A DNA stretch of 64,000 nucleotides from Manihot esculenta (taxonomy: Eukaryota > Streptophyta > Magnoliopsida > Malpighiales > Euphorbiaceae), in the NCBI RefSeq assembly GCF_001659605.2, contig NC_035165.2, positions 10,846,445-10,910,444 of the forward strand, written 5' to 3'. Every line of letters begins with the position of its first letter. Position 1 is the first letter of the stretch. Of the stretch, positions 1 through 11,525 are shown in pieces. A program made the translations under genes and the position numbers. The notes beneath the pieces were generated by a model. It saw only the letters and a list, made by a program, of their open reading frames with translations. It did no database searches and was not told the DNA's origin.

Positions 1-113
1 AAACACATTAAAACATTTCATAAAACATGGTTTTACCCTACTAGAGGCTTCCGACATCCAAGATTCCACCGGACGGTAGGAATTCCGATACCGGAGTCTA
101 GCCGGGTATTACA
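1..113 (-). repeat. Element A 3' LTR (terminal part only)
   Basis: The stretch ends at 113 in gccgggtattaca, the same terminus as the other LTRs. It is followed at 114-131 by the pyrimidine tract ttctcccccccttaag, which on the element strand is the polypurine tract priming second-strand synthesis. Compared with 35421-35535 I count three differences. Confidence 0.93.
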
Positions 114-211
114 TTCTCCCCCCCTTAAGAACATTCGTCCCCGAATGTTCCTCAACTAGCACATGCAAGGCATACAACATATCATACACATAAAACACAT
201 AGAGACTAACC

Positions 212-2103
212 TTAAAAGAGATGAGGATATTGCCGGAGCATAGACTCCCGTGTCTCCCAAGTGCATTCTTCTACATTGTGGTGGTTCCACAGGACTTTCA
301 CCATCGGGATTTCCTTGTTTCTCAGCTTCCTGATCTGGGTGTCTAGGATCCGTACTGGCTGCTCAACATAGGTGAGATCCTCTTGGATCTCCACATCAGG
401 CTCACTAAGAACCTTGCCCGGATCTGACACGAACTTTCTCAACATAGAAACATGGAAAACCGGATGGATTCTCTCCATTGAAGCAGGTAAATCCAGCTTG
501 TACGATACATTCCCAATCCTTTGCAGGACTTCAAAGGGTCCGATGTACCGCGGAGCCAGCTTACCCTTCTTCCCGAACCGAACCACTCCTTTCATTGGAG
601 ACACCTTGAGCAATACCAGATCCCCCTCCTGAAACTCTACTAGTCTTCTGCGGATGTCTGCATAACTCTTCTGTCTGCTTGCAGCCGTCTTGATTCTCTC
701 TCTGATTAAGGGTACCACCCTACTGGTGATCTCTACTAGCTCAGGCCCTGCCAAGGCCTTTTCTCCAACTTCTTCCCAGCAAACAGGTGACCTGCACTTC
801 CTTCCATATAAAGCTTCATATGGAGCCATCCCGATGCTAGCATGATGGCTGTTATTGTAGGCAAACTCCACCAAAGGTAGATGCTGCCTCCAAGAACCGC
901 CAAAGTCCAGCACACACATTCTCAGCATATCTTCTATGGTCTGGATGGTCCTCTCTGACTGTCCGTCTGTCTGTGGATGGAAGGCAGTGCTGAAATCCAA
1001 TCTAGTACCCATGGCAACCTGCAGACTCCGCCAAAACCTGGAGGTGAACTGGGGCCCTCTATCTGACACAATAGAAACAGGAACCCCATGCAGTCTGATT
1101 ATCTCATCAACGTACAGCTGCGCCAACTTGTGCACAGAATAGCCACTCCTGACAGGGATGAAGTGAGCAGATTTGGTGAGTCTGTCCACAATCACCCATA
1201 TGGAGTCCAATCTGTTGGACGTCGCCGGTAACCCCACTACGAAGTCCATAGCTATATTCTCCCATTTCCACTCTGGAATAGGTAGCGGGTTAAGCATTCC
1301 AGCCGGCTTCTGATGTTCCAGCTTCACCCTCTGACATACTTCGCAGGCTGACACAAACTGTGCCACTTCTTTCTTCATAGCTGGCCACCAATAAACTTTC
1401 TTCAGATCTTGATACATCTTGGTGGCCCCGGGGTGAATGCTGTATCTTGCATTATGAGCCTCTCTCATAATGTCTCCTTTTAGCCCTATGTCATCTGGTA
1501 CACACAATCGACTCCCATAGCGGAGGATCCCCTTATTGTCGAATCTGAACTCACTGTCCTTGCCTGACTGAACAGTCCTGGCAATCTTCACTAACTCTGG
1601 GTCCTCATGCTGTTTCTGAGCCACCTGCTCCAGAAACACGGGTGTCACTTTCATCTGAGCAACCAAGGCACCTGTACCAGATAACTCCAACTGTAGACCT
1701 TCATCAATGAGCTTGTAAAACTCCTTCACTACTGGTCTCCTCTCTGCCGTGATGTGGGATAGACTGCCTAGTGACTTCCGGCTTAGGGCGTCTGCCACAA
1801 CATTCGCCTTACCCGGATGATACTGAATCTTGCAATCATAGTCACTCAGCAGCTCTACCCATCTCCTCTGTCTCAAATTCAAATCTCTTTGACTCAGGAT
1901 GTACTGCAGGCTTTTATGATCCGTAAAGATCTCACATTTAACCCCATAGAGGTAGTGCCTCCACATCTTGAGTGCAAAGATTACTGCTGCCATCTCAAGG
2001 TCATGTGTGGGGTAATTCAACTCATGCTTCTTTAGCTGTCTAGAAGCATAAGCAATCACCCTCTCATTCTGCATTAGTACGCAACCCAGTCCCACACGGG
2101 ACG
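212..2103 (-). pseudogene. Element A gag-pol, C-terminal part (RNase H, integrase, chromodomain)
   Basis: This is the distal third of the element A polyprotein, read right to left and cut at 2103 by element B. In order it has the RNase H segment ([20 protein letters not shown] and [11 protein letters not shown]), an HHCC zinc-binding integrase N-terminus ending CEVCQRVK, and the DDE integrase core with [16 protein letters not shown] and [11 protein letters not shown]. The C-terminal domain ends in a chromodomain-like tail ([22 protein letters not shown]). Integrase inserts the cDNA; chromodomains of this clade are thought to direct insertion to heterochromatin. This half has no internal stop. 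The apparent N-terminus before RNase H is not real, because it reads into the LTR of element B. The rest of the gene lies at 29881-32975. Confidence 0.93.
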
Positions 2104-2719
2104 TGTAACGACCCGAAAATCGGACTGCTACCGGCGCTAGGATCCGGGTCGACTTAAGGCCGCCGGGACCCGTAGCAAGCCTGACATAAAACCTGTGAAC
2201 CTGTATAATCCCATACATGATCAACAACATGCATAAAAATTAAAACTTTTCTTTCTATGAACATCAACCAAACTCAACCTGTGCATAACATTAACATAAC
2301 ATTGATCCCTCTGTGGGATCTCATCTGTGCCCCCAATGGGCAACATAACATCTGTTGAGTTGGTATACATAAACATCATATAAATCTCTAAGATCATGTA
2401 TAAAAGGGATACAACAATCTATGGTCAAGCACACACTAACATCCATAAAAACTCATTACATAATTATACTGCACTATTACATTGAAATTTGATCATGTCC
2501 ATTGCTAGCTATTACATAAACATGACTTCTTTACTCTATCCGGACTCCTGCTATATCCTGTACCTGCAAGCCTGGAGGTAAAGGGAGAGGGGTGAGCTAA
2601 AAGCCCAGTGAGTAGAGCTATGGAAAACACATTAACACTATGCTCTATGAAGTGCATCATAACACAGACAATTCACATAAGGGTTGGGTGAACTTGTCAC
2701 CAATTAGTCCAAGTTAACT

Positions 2720-2990
2720 CTGTGCCAGGCCTGTAGAATGGGGTCCTGGTCTTTCCTGTCAGAACATACATTACTTACCATTTTCCCAGGGCCTCCTCTG
2801 GGCTCCTGGTCTTCAAGTCCCATAACCGTGCTAGACCATAGGATGAGATCCTGGTCTTTCCTTACTCTGTGCCAGGCCTGTAGACTGGGGCCTGGTCTTT
2901 CTTACTCTGTGCCAGGCCTGTAGCATGGGGCCTGGTCTTTCTTACTCTGTGCCAGGCCTGTAGCATGGGGCCTGGTCTTCCTATCATGGA
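2720..2990 (-). repeat. Minisatellite in B LTR
   Basis: Imperfect tandem units of about 38-45 bp are built on gtgccaggcctgtagcatgg followed by ggcctggtctttc, with four to six recognisable copies. Equivalent but differently numbered arrays occur in the other LTRs of the family: 33880-34060 in A, 53283-53520 in E and 57312-57460 in G. Copy number therefore varies between elements. Confidence 0.85.
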
Positions 2991-3342
2991 CTAACTGGGT
3001 CATCCGACATTCACCCACAACAACAATAAATTATGCAATGCGGCATATTCGTGAAACTAATGCAATCATCCTATTGCATAATCATGATGCATGAAACATG
3101 ATAAAGCATTTAATTTAAAAGATTAAGTTTTAGTTCCACTCACCTCTGGCTGACTCTGACAACACCGAAGCAGCTGAACTCACTGCTGGGGTCCTCGGTT
3201 CCTCGGGTCCGAACCTACACAGGTGGACTCAAATGAGGGACCAAACATACTTGAACATAACTCTAACATACCCCCCAAAAACCCCCTAAAACATCCTGAA
3301 AATATCACATAGAGATATGCATGAAATGGCTGAACAGGGCAC

Positions 3343-3532
3343 TTTCGGCGGCACCTTCGGCGGCCGAAAGTCCTGGACAGATCCGAAAGTCAGGCACTTT
3401 CGGCGGCACCTTCGGCGGCCGAAAGTCCCAGACAGAGACGAAAGTCTCTTTTTGGGGGCAACTTCGGCAGCCGAATGCTGCCTCCACAAAGGGGGTTCGG
3501 CGGCCGAAACTCCCTTCGGCGGCCGAACCTGG
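3343..3532 (-). repeat. Palindrome array, leader side of B LTR
   Basis: Several copies of TTCGGCGGCCGAA (arms TTCGGC and GCCGAA, single central base) alternate with half copies such as ttcggcggcacc and with spacers reading gacagagacgaaag. The block lies downstream of the inferred transcription start on the element strand. Confidence 0.88.
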
Positions 3533-4045
3533 TTTCTGCCAGAAGGGCAGAAACTTGGTTCACATGAACCCCTTGCCTCCCAAAACCTCAAATCAAGCAT
3601 ATATCTCAACCAAATCATGCATACAAGTTCCTAGGGGCCTCAAAACATCAAATACCCCAACTACAACACTTCAAACATACTCAAGCAAGCCACATTGTTC
3701 AAAACATCAATATTAACCCATAAACTCAACATATACCCTAACATGCATTTCTACCCATAGATCTTGCATAAAACTTATTTAAAACACATAAGGAGCTTAA
3801 GATCGGCTCTTACCTCTTGAAGATCGAGAGGGAGACGACCTAAACTTGGAGATCCACGAAAATGAGCTCCTGAGTTCCCAAAGCTCCAAAACTTGGTTTA
3901 AATGCTCAAAACTTGCAATGTAAGTTTAAAACTCAAGAAAAATGGAAGAGATTTGGAGGAAGAACACTAGAGTTGCAAAGGGAAGGTCGGAAGCTTGCTG
4001 TGGCCGAAAATGGGAGAAAGCTCGCCCATTTCGGCTAAGTGCCCC

Positions 4046-4052
4046 ATTTATA
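4046..4052 (-). promoter_or_regulatory. TATA-like box in B 3' LTR
   Basis: On the element strand CACTATAAATGGGGC sits about 360 bp from the LTR start, between the upstream palindrome block and the splice-donor-like site. The matching box in the 5' LTR is 29518-29524. Equivalents are TATAAAAG in A (35172-35179) and E (54582-54589) and TACAAAAG in C. A core promoter is inferred from position and conservation. Confidence 0.65.
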
Positions 4053-4066
4053 GTGGCTGGCCAGGC

Positions 4067-4232
4067 CACGTTCGGGGGCCGAATGTGCCTCCGCATCCAT
4101 GCAATGTTCAGCGGCCGAACTTGACTTTCGGCGGCCGAACCTGAACTTCCCTAACTCATGCTTTCGGGGGCCTAACGTGCCTCCAAAACGCATGCATGTT
4201 CGGCGGCCGAACTTGACTTTCGGCGGCCGAAC
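4067..4232 (-). repeat. Palindrome array, U3 side of B LTR
   Basis: Paired copies of TTCGGCGGCCGAA separated by about 10 bp (ttgactttcgg spacers) occur twice, mixed with degenerate versions such as ttcgggggccgaa. They lie upstream of the TATA-like box on the element strand, which is the position expected of LTR enhancer repeats. Confidence 0.85.
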
Positions 4233-4516
4233 CTGGGTTTTCCTCCAATGCTATTTTCATGCAAAAACTCATTTTCTTTCATACTTAAAACATAAAACAC
4301 CTTAAAACATTTTTATAAAACATGATTCTACCCTTCTAGAGGTCTCCGACATCCGAGATTCCACCGGACGGTAGGAATTCCGATACCGGAGTCTAGCCGG
4401 GTATTACATTCTCCCCCCCTTAAGAACATTCGTCCCCGAATGTTCCTCAACTAGTACATGCATATCATAAAACGTAGCATACATACTAAACACATGGAAC
4501 ACATAGATACTAACCT

Positions 4517-7500
4517 CTAAAAGAGATGGGGATACTGTTGGAGCATGGATTCCCGTGTCTCCCAGGTACACTCCTCAATATTATGGTGGTTCCAAAGGAC
4601 TTTCACCATCGGGATTTCCTTGTTCCTTAGCTTTCTGATCTGGGTGTCTAAGATCCGTACTGGCTGCTCAACATAGGTTAGATCCTCTTGGATCTCCACA
4701 TCAGGCTCACTAAGAACCTTGTCCGGATCTGACACAAATTTCCTCAACATTGAAACATGGAAAACCGGATGGATTCTTGCCATTGAAGCAGGCAAATCTA
4801 GCTTGTACGACACATTCCCAATCTTCTGCAAGATTTCGAAGGGTCCGATGTATCGTGGGGCTAGTTTACCTTTCTTCCCAAAGCGAACCACTCCTTTCAT
4901 TGGAGACACCTTAAGCAATACCAGATCCCCCTCCTGAAACTCTACTAGCCTTCTGCGGATGTCTGCATAACTCTTCTGTCTGCTTGCAGCAGTCTTAATT
5001 CTTTCTTTGATTAAGGGTACCACCCTGCTGGTGATCTCTACTAGCTCAGGCCCTGCCAAGGCCTTTTCTCCAACTTCCTCCCAGCAAACAGGTGACCTGC
5101 ACTTCCTTCCATATAAAGCTTCATATGGAGCCATCCCGATGCTAGCATGATGGCTGTTATTGTAGGCAAACTCCACCAAAGGTAGATGCTGCCTCCAAGA
5201 ACCGCCAAAGTCCAGCACACACATTCTCAGCATATCTTCTATGGTCTGGATGGTCCTCTCTGACTGTCCGTTTGTCTGTGGATGGAAGGCAGTGCTAAAA
5301 TCCAATCTAGTACCCATGGCATTCTGCAGACTCCGCCAAAACCTGGAGGTGAACTGGGGCCCTCTATCTGACACTATAGAAACAGGAACCCCATGCAGTC
5401 TGACTATCTCATCTACATACACCTGCGCCAACTTGTCCACAGAATAACCACTCCTGACAGGGATGAAGTGAGCAGATTTGGTGAGTCTGTCCACAATCAC
5501 CCATATGGAGTCCAATATGTTGGACGTCGCCGGTAACCCCACTACGAAGTCCATAGCTATATTCTCCCATTTCCACTCTGGAATAGGTAGCGGGTTAAGC
5601 ATTCCAGCCAGCTTCTGATGTTCCAGCTTCACCCTCTGACATATTTCGCAGGCTGACACAAACTGTGCCACTTCTCTCTTCATAGCTGGCCACCAATAAA
5701 CTTTCTTCAGATCTTGATACATCTTGGTGGCTCCGGGGTGAATGATGTATCTTGCATTATGAGCCTCTCTCATAATGTCTCCTTTTAGCCCTATGTCATC
5801 TGGTACACACAATCGACTCCCATAGCGGAGGATCCCCTTGTTGTCGAATCTGAACTCGCTGTCCTTGCCTGACTGAACAGTCCTAGCAATCTTCACTAAC
5901 TTTGGGTCCTCATGCTGTTTCTGAGCCACCTGCTCCAGAAACACGGGTGTCACTTTCATCTGAGCAACCAAGGCACCTGTACCAGATAACTCCAACTGTA
6001 GACCTTCCTCAATGAGCTTGTAAAACTCCTTCACCACTGGTCTCCTCTCTGCCGTGATGTGGGATAGACTGCCTAGTGACTTCCGGCTTAGAGCGTCTGC
6101 CACGACATTCGCCTTACCCGGATGATACTGAATCTTGCAATCATAGTCACTCAGCAACTCTACCCATCTCCTCTGTCTCAAGTTCAAATCCCTCTGACTC
6201 AAGATGTACTGCAAGCTTTTATGATCTGTGAAGATCTCACATTTTACCCCATAGAGGTAATGCCTCCACATCTTGAGTGCAAAGATTACTGCGGCCATCT
6301 CAAGGTCATGTGTGGGGTAATTCAACTCATGCTTCTTCAGCTGCCTAGAAGCATAAGCAATCACCCTCTCATTCTGCATAAGCACACAACCCAGTCCCAC
6401 ACGGGACGCATCACAAAAGACTGTAAAGTCTTCATCACTAGCTGGCAGAGCTAAAACTGGTGCTGAAGTCAACCTCTTCTTGAGCTCTTCAAAACTCTCC
6501 TCGCACTGGTCGGTCCACAGAAACTTCTGATTCTTCCTGGTTAGTCTGGTCAGAGGAGCTGCAATTTTCGAGAAGTCCTGAACGAACCTCCTGTAGTAAC
6601 CTGCCAAACCCAAGAAACTCCTGATCTCTGTTACTGAAGTGGGTCTAGGCCAGTTAGCCACAGTTTCTGTCTTCTTGGGGTCCACCTCAATTCCATTCTC
6701 TGATACTACGTGCCCCAAGAACGAAATGCTCCTTAGCCAGAACTCACACTTGGAGAACTTGGCATACAAGCCATGTTCCCTCAAGGTCTGTAGAACCAAC
6801 CTCAGATGATGGGCATGCTCCTCTGCATTCCTGGAATACACCAAGATATCGTCTATGAAGACAATAACGAAGTGATCCAGGTACTGGCTAAACACTCTGT
6901 TCATGAGGTCCATGAATGCTGCAGGGGCGTTAGTTAACCCAAACGGCATTACAAGGAACTCAAAATGCCCATATCTGGTCCTGAAAGCTGTCTTTGGTAC
7001 GTCCTCTTCCCTGATCCTCAACTGATGGTACCCCGATCTCAGATCTATTTTGGAGAAGCAACCCGCTCCTGCGAGCTGGTCGAATAGATTGTTGATCCTT
7101 GGCAATGGGTACTTATTCTTGGTAGTGACTTTGTTCAACTGCCTGTAGTCGATACAAAGTCTAAGGGATCCATCCTTCTTTCTCACAAACAAGACTGGAG
7201 CACCCCAGGGTGAGGTACTCGGTCGGATGAAGCCCTTGTCTACCAACTCCTGAAATTGCTCCTTCAACTCTTTCAATTCTGCTGGCGCCATCCTGTAGGG
7301 AGGGATAGAGATCGGTCGGGTTCCAGGCATCAGTTCTATCTCGAACTCTATCTCCCTAGCAGGTGGTAAACCTGGCAGTTCGTCTGGGAACACATCTAAG
7401 AACTCTCTAACCACTGGCACCGAGGCGGGCTCTCTAACCTGACTATTAAGCTCTCTCACATGAGCCAAATACCCCTGACATCCCTTCCTAAGCAACCTAC

Positions 7501-9511
7501 GAGCCTGAAGAGCTGAGATCATGCCTCTAGGTGTACCCCTCCTGTCTCCTCTGAAGACGACCTCTGATCCATCCTGACCTCTGAACCTGACTACCTTGTC
7601 CCTGCAGTCCAAGGTAGCACCATGGGTAGATAACCAGTCCATCCCTAGAATGACGTCAAAGTCTGTCAAATCTAGAACCACAAGGTCGGTGGACATGCAT
7701 CTCCCCTCAACAAAAACTGGACTACGCTGACAGACTGACTCTGCCACTGATGGATCACACTTGGGTCCACTGACCCAGAGAGGACACTCTAACCCAGAGA
7801 TCATCAATCCCAACCTCTCTACGGCCCTCGGAGCAATAAAAGAATGAGATGCACCAGGGTCCATCAATGCATATACATCCGAACATCCAATGACGAGATT
7901 ACCTGCCACCACGGTGTTGGATGCGTCTGCCTCCTGCTGTGTCATTGTGAAGATCCGTGCTGGGGCTGATGGACCTTCACCTCTGAAACCCGCTGAAGAA
8001 GAGGCTGCTCCTCTCCCTCTGCCTCTGCCACTGGCCTGAGTCATGGCTGGAGCTACTGGCTGCGCTACACTGCCTGAAGTTGTCTGCTGGGACTGAGCCA
8101 TTGGGGCCGCTCTTGGACAGTCTCGAGCTATATGCCCCTCCTGACCACATCTGAAGCAGGCGTTCGTCCCAAACCGACACACTCCCTTGTGTGGTCTACC
8201 ACACCTTGCACAATTTGGAATATCCGCACCAGAGCTTGAGCCACTCCCAAATCCCAGACTAGACTTGACTTTATTCCAGAACTTGTTCTTTTTACCCTTG
8301 GGTTTACCCCATCTCTTACTGCCTGAAGCTGCTACACTCAGGGTAGAGGGATCTAACCTTCCCCCACCCGGAGTTTTAGAACCAGAAGCTTGTGCCACAG
8401 TCTGTTTAACTGTCCCCTGAATGATGGCACTAGCCTCCATTCTCCTAGCCATGTCTACTATGGCATGAAAACTCTCTCTATCTGCTGACTGTATCAAGGA
8501 GGAATACCTGGAATGGAGCTTCATGATATACCTCCTCGACTTCTTCTGGTCTGTGCTAAGGTCCTGCCCAGCAAATGGCAGCAACTCCATAAACCTGTCA
8601 GTATATTCGTCTACACTCATGTCATCAGTTTGCCTCAACTGTTCGAATTCTATCATCTTCAATTCCCTTGAACTATCAGGGAAAGCCCATCCTGCAAACT
8701 CGTTTGCAAACTCTTCCCAAGTCATGCTGTCCACTCTCGGGTTCACATAATTCTTGAACCACTCCCATGCCTTCTTGCACTTTAGTGTGAACCCAGCCAT
8801 CTGAATGGCTCTACTGTCATCCGCCCCTATCTCGTCTGTAATTGCCTTGACCCGCTCCAAGTACACGAACGGATCATCACCGGTTTCAAACTGGGGAGCA
8901 CCCAGCTTCATATAGTCTGTCATCTTGACCTTGCTCCCACTGGCTGAGCTAGATCTAGGAGGTTGAGCAGCTGGGGCTGCTGGTTCTGCAGGTGGTGGAG
9001 GTGGTGCAACATTTTCTGAGGTAGGGTTTGCTGGATTTGGATAGTAGGGTGGAGGTGGATACATTGGGTACTGAGAGTACGGTGGGTAGTATGGTGGGTA
9101 TGGCATCTGTGTGGGATAAGGGGTGAAACTAGGGTAATCCGATGTACCTCCCATCGAATACCCGGGATGTTGTGAGAAATGTGGGTAGTGAGGTGGCTGT
9201 ACAAATCCCGAGGCCTGAGTGCCTCCTTGGAACTCTCCCATTCCTTCTTCTGACATATTGACTCCCAAACTGCCATCCCTCCTCTGTTCTACGTCCATAT
9301 CATCCCCCATATCCTCTGACGCTCCTCCCTGAACTGTCCCTCTGACTGATCTGTTCCTACCCAGATCCAAAGACCTTCTAGGGTCTCTTGCTACTCTGTC
9401 CCTGTTGGACCTGCTAGACATTGCCCTAGGCAATGCTGGAGGACGGGCGCTCATGCCCTCATCCTCAGGTGGTACTCCAGTCAATCTTGCTGATCGACGA
9501 GTTCCTCTCAT
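4517..9511 (-). CDS. Gypsy gag-pol polyprotein of element B (intact frame)
   Basis: One open frame of 1664 residues starts at the ATG of [10 protein letters not shown]; the frame is open a little further upstream, but every copy in the window shares this start and a splice-acceptor-like CAG lies just before it. It has a Pro/Tyr-rich Gag N-terminus (about residues 100-200), a capsid-like region, and a CCHC knuckle [14 protein letters not shown] near 450 preceded by an atypical CX2C pair. Next come a retropepsin motif DPGASHSF near 550, reverse transcriptase with FIDDILVYS near 884, RNase [11 protein letters not shown] near 1033, an HHCC zinc finger near 1290, DDE integrase residues near 1320, 1382 and 1416, and a chromodomain-like tail from about 1610. 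The polyprotein supplies packaging, processing, reverse transcription and integration. HPQTNGQ replaces HPQTDGQ, at a non-catalytic position. It is potentially functional, although its 5' LTR is broken by C. Confidence 0.95.
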   Translation of the reverse strand: MRGTRRSARLTGVPPEDEGMSARPPALPRAMSSRSNRDRVARDPRRSLDLGRNRSVRGTVQGGASEDMGDDMDVEQRRDGSLGVNMSEEGMGEFQGGTQASGFVQPPHYPHFSQHPGYSMGGTSDYPSFTPYPTQMPYPPYYPPYSQYPMYPPPPYYPNPANPTSENVAPPPPPAEPAAPAAQPPRSSSASGSKVKMTDYMKLGAPQFETGDDPFVYLERVKAITDEIGADDSRAIQMAGFTLKCKKAWEWFKNYVNPRVDSMTWEEFANEFAGWAFPDSSRELKMIEFEQLRQTDDMSVDEYTDRFMELLPFAGQDLSTDQKKSRRYIMKLHSRYSSLIQSADRESFHAIVDMARRMEASAIIQGTVKQTVAQASGSKTPGGGRLDPSTLSVAASGSKRWGKPKGKKNKFWNKVKSSLGFGSGSSSGADIPNCARCGRPHKGVCRFGTNACFRCGQEGHIARDCPRAAPMAQSQQTTSGSVAQPVAPAMTQASGRGRGRGAASSSAGFRGEGPSAPARIFTMTQQEADASNTVVAGNLVIGCSDVYALMDPGASHSFIAPRAVERLGLMISGLECPLWVSGPKCDPSVAESVCQRSPVFVEGRCMSTDLVVLDLTDFDVILGMDWLSTHGATLDCRDKVVRFRGQDGSEVVFRGDRRGTPRGMISALQARRLLRKGCQGYLAHVRELNSQVREPASVPVVREFLDVFPDELPGLPPAREIEFEIELMPGTRPISIPPYRMAPAELKELKEQFQELVDKGFIRPSTSPWGAPVLFVRKKDGSLRLCIDYRQLNKVTTKNKYPLPRINNLFDQLAGAGCFSKIDLRSGYHQLRIREEDVPKTAFRTRYGHFEFLVMPFGLTNAPAAFMDLMNRVFSQYLDHFVIVFIDDILVYSRNAEEHAHHLRLVLQTLREHGLYAKFSKCEFWLRSISFLGHVVSENGIEVDPKKTETVANWPRPTSVTEIRSFLGLAGYYRRFVQDFSKIAAPLTRLTRKNQKFLWTDQCEESFEELKKRLTSAPVLALPASDEDFTVFCDASRVGLGCVLMQNERVIAYASRQLKKHELNYPTHDLEMAAVIFALKMWRHYLYGVKCEIFTDHKSLQYILSQRDLNLRQRRWVELLSDYDCKIQYHPGKANVVADALSRKSLGSLSHITAERRPVVKEFYKLIEEGLQLELSGTGALVAQMKVTPVFLEQVAQKQHEDPKLVKIARTVQSGKDSEFRFDNKGILRYGSRLCVPDDIGLKGDIMREAHNARYIIHPGATKMYQDLKKVYWWPAMKREVAQFVSACEICQRVKLEHQKLAGMLNPLPIPEWKWENIAMDFVVGLPATSNILDSIWVIVDRLTKSAHFIPVRSGYSVDKLAQVYVDEIVRLHGVPVSIVSDRGPQFTSRFWRSLQNAMGTRLDFSTAFHPQTNGQSERTIQTIEDMLRMCVLDFGGSWRQHLPLVEFAYNNSHHASIGMAPYEALYGRKCRSPVCWEEVGEKALAGPELVEITSRVVPLIKERIKTAASRQKSYADIRRRLVEFQEGDLVLLKVSPMKGVVRFGKKGKLAPRYIGPFEILQKIGNVSYKLDLPASMARIHPVFHVSMLRKFVSDPDKVLSEPDVEIQEDLTYVEQPVRILDTQIRKLRNKEIPMVKVLWNHHNIEECTWETRESMLQQYPHLF

Positions 9512-9519
9512 CTTGTTTT

Positions 9520-9522
9520 CTG
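9520..9522 (-). promoter_or_regulatory. Putative splice acceptor before gag of B
   Basis: On the element strand TTTTTCAG precedes AAAACAAGATG, so the AG lies nine bases before the gag ATG. With the donor-like AAGAG|GTAAG in the 5' LTR (intron side starting at 29285) it would define a leader intron. Acceptors at the same place occur in A, C and E. Confidence 0.5.
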
Positions 9523-9768
9523 AAAAACGTATACAACAAGCAAGCATTAGCATCAAATGGTTCATGTGGACACACATGAACCCGCATCACATACATCACA
9601 TATCATAGCATATCATTAATGCACATGCATAAAGTCATGGCATTTCACATCATCATACAAGACAGGACTCCACATCCTATCCTAGTGGACATGATCTTTT
9701 CCTATTGTGCTTGACCTTCTATAACATCTATGAGCCCGACACTCTAGTTCCGACCATATGAACCTAGG

Positions 9769-9780
9769 GCTCTGATACCA
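9769..9780 (-). other. Primer-binding site of B
   Basis: On the element strand TGGTATCAGAGC lies three bases after the 5' LTR end, matching the 3' end of initiator tRNA-Met as in most plant LTR elements. Confidence 0.93.
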
Positions 9781-9783
9781 TTC

Positions 9784-10427
9784 TGTAACAACCCGAAAAT
9801 CGGACCGCTACCGGCGCTAGGATCCGGGTCGACTTAAGGCCGCCGGGACCCGTAGCAAGCCTGACATAAAACCTGTGAACCTGTATAATCCCATACATGA
9901 TCAACAACATGCATAAAAATTAAAACTTTTCTTTCTATGAACATCAACCAAACTCAACCTGTGCATAACATTAACATAACATTGATCCCTCTGTGGGATC
10001 TCATCTGTGCCCCCAATGGGCAACATAACATCTGTTGAGTTGGTATACATAAACATCATATAAATCTCTAAGATCATGTATAAAAGGGATACAACAATCT
10101 ATGGTCAAGCACACACTAACATCCATAAAAACTCATTACATAATTATACTGCACTATTACATTGAAATTTGATCATGTCCATTGCTAGCTATTACATAAA
10201 CATGACTTCTTTACTCTATCCGGACTCCTGCTATATCCTGTACCTGCAAGCCTGGAGGTAAAGGGAGAGGGGTGAGCTAAAAGCCCAGTGAGTAGAGCTA
10301 TGGAAAACACATTAACACTATGCTCTATGAAGTGCATCATAACACAGACAATTCACATAAGGGTTGGGTGAACTTGTCACCAATTAGTCCAAGTTAACTC
10401 TGTGCCAGGCCTGTAGAATGGGGTCCT
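9784..10427 (-). repeat. Element B 5' LTR, first segment
   Basis: It starts TGTAACAACCC and is nearly identical to 2104-2747. It stops at gtcct (10423-10427), the target duplicated by element C; the LTR resumes at 28220. Confidence 0.95.
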
Positions 10428-10646
10428 TGTAATACCCGGCTAGACCCCGGTATCGGAATTCCTACGTTCCGGCGGGATTTCCGTTGGAAGTCGGGATTCG
10501 AGGATGTCGGAGCTTGCCCTAAGGGTATAAGAAAGGGTTTTAAGCTGTTTTTAAGATGGTTTTTAAAGTGTTTTTAGCATGTTTGCATGTTTTGAGTTAA
10601 GAAAATTGAGTTTTGAAATGAAAAGGCCAAGGGGACAAAAGCCAGG

Positions 10647-10717
10647 TTCGGCCGCCGAAGGTGAAGTTCGGCCGCCGAAAGTTGCATGGTTTCGCATGCA
10701 CGTTAGGCCGCCGAAGG
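10647..10717 (+). repeat. U3-side palindromes in C 5' LTR
   Basis: There are two full copies of TTCGGCCGCCGAA and one damaged copy (ttaggccgccgaa) just upstream of the TATA-like ACTACAAAAG at 10734-10742. Confidence 0.85.
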
Positions 10718-10733
10718 AAGAGTCGGTTGGCCA

Positions 10734-10742
10734 CTACAAAAG
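10734..10742 (+). promoter_or_regulatory. TATA-like box in C 5' LTR
   Basis: The sequence ggccACTACAAAAGccc aligns with ggccagccACTATAAA of the B-type LTRs. It lies about 235 bp before the donor-like AAGAG|GTAAG. One mismatch from a canonical TATA box lowers confidence. Confidence 0.5.
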
Positions 10743-11273
10743 CCCTTTTGCCCGAGACTTGAGTGTTAAACACTCTGTTTTTTGGGTCAAAGGTAGGTTC
10801 AAGCTCTCCTTGGTGTGATTTCTCATGTTTTCCTCAAATCTTGCATGTTTTAACTTGATTTGAGTTTTGTGTTAGAGATTTGAGCAAAAGGAAGCAAAGT
10901 TGAGCACTTGGAGATTTTGATTGAGTTTTTCCCCATCTCCAAGCTTGGATCATCAATCCTCTAGTTCTTCAAGAGGTAAGCATGGATCCGCACCTCCCCT
11001 TATGTTTAAAGCAAGTTGTAAGAGTTTTAGAGAGTTTTATGGCATGTTTTGGGGTATAAACGGGTATAAACATGAGTTTGAGCATATGTTGATCATATGA
11101 GTTTCTATGAGTTTTGTTGTTTTTGAGGCTTGAGCTAGTTTTTAGGCCTCTATATGCATGAGTTATGTTCTTTGTGAGTTGAGAAGTGTTGGTATGCATG
11201 TTATGGGTGTTTGATAGGATTTGGAGGCTGAGAGCATGAGTTGTGCTCGGATTCTGCCTTTCTGGAGAATCCA

Positions 11274-11525
11274 GGTTCGGCCGCCGAAGTAAGGTTCGGC
11301 CGCCGAACCCCTTGTGGAGGCAGTTTCGGCTGCCAAACCTTGCCCCCGAAAGCTAGGCTTTTGGGTGGGAAAGGGGCTTTCGGCCGCCGAAAGAGGGAGT
11401 TCGGCCGCCGAAAGTGCATGAGTTTCGTCTCTGGACGAGACGTTCGGCCGCCGAAGGTGCCGCCGAACATGCATGAGTTTCGTCTCTGGAGAGGGGTTTC
11501 GGCCGCCGAAAGTGCCGCCGAACGT
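11274..11525 (+). repeat. Leader-side palindrome array in C 5' LTR
   Basis: Six full copies of TTCGGCCGCCGAA plus half copies (gtgccgccgaac, tttcggctgcc) alternate with gcatgagtttcgtctctgga spacers. The same array lies at about 27061-27312 in the 3' LTR. Confidence 0.9.

Larger units (their letters stand above)
2104..4408 (-). repeat. Element B 3' LTR (2305 bp)
   Basis: On the plus strand it runs from TGTAACGACC to GGGTATTACA. On the element strand it therefore starts TGTAATACCC and ends GTTACA. It is flanked on the left by ggacg and on the right by the polypurine tract at 4409-4426. It contains two palindrome-rich blocks (3343-3532 and 4067-4232), a minisatellite (about 2720-2990), a TATA-like box at 4046-4052 and a splice-donor-like site at 3813-3809. 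Confidence 0.95.

Noticed and set aside
3286..3718. Overlapping open frames on both strands rich in SAAE, RRPK and FGGR repeats
   Set aside because: They are translations of the palindrome arrays in the LTR and recur at every array in all frames; there are no domains.
11274..11525. Regularly spaced palindromes resembling a CRISPR array
   Set aside because: Spacing is irregular, spacers are themselves repeated, the repeat is only 13 bp, and the context is a plant LTR.
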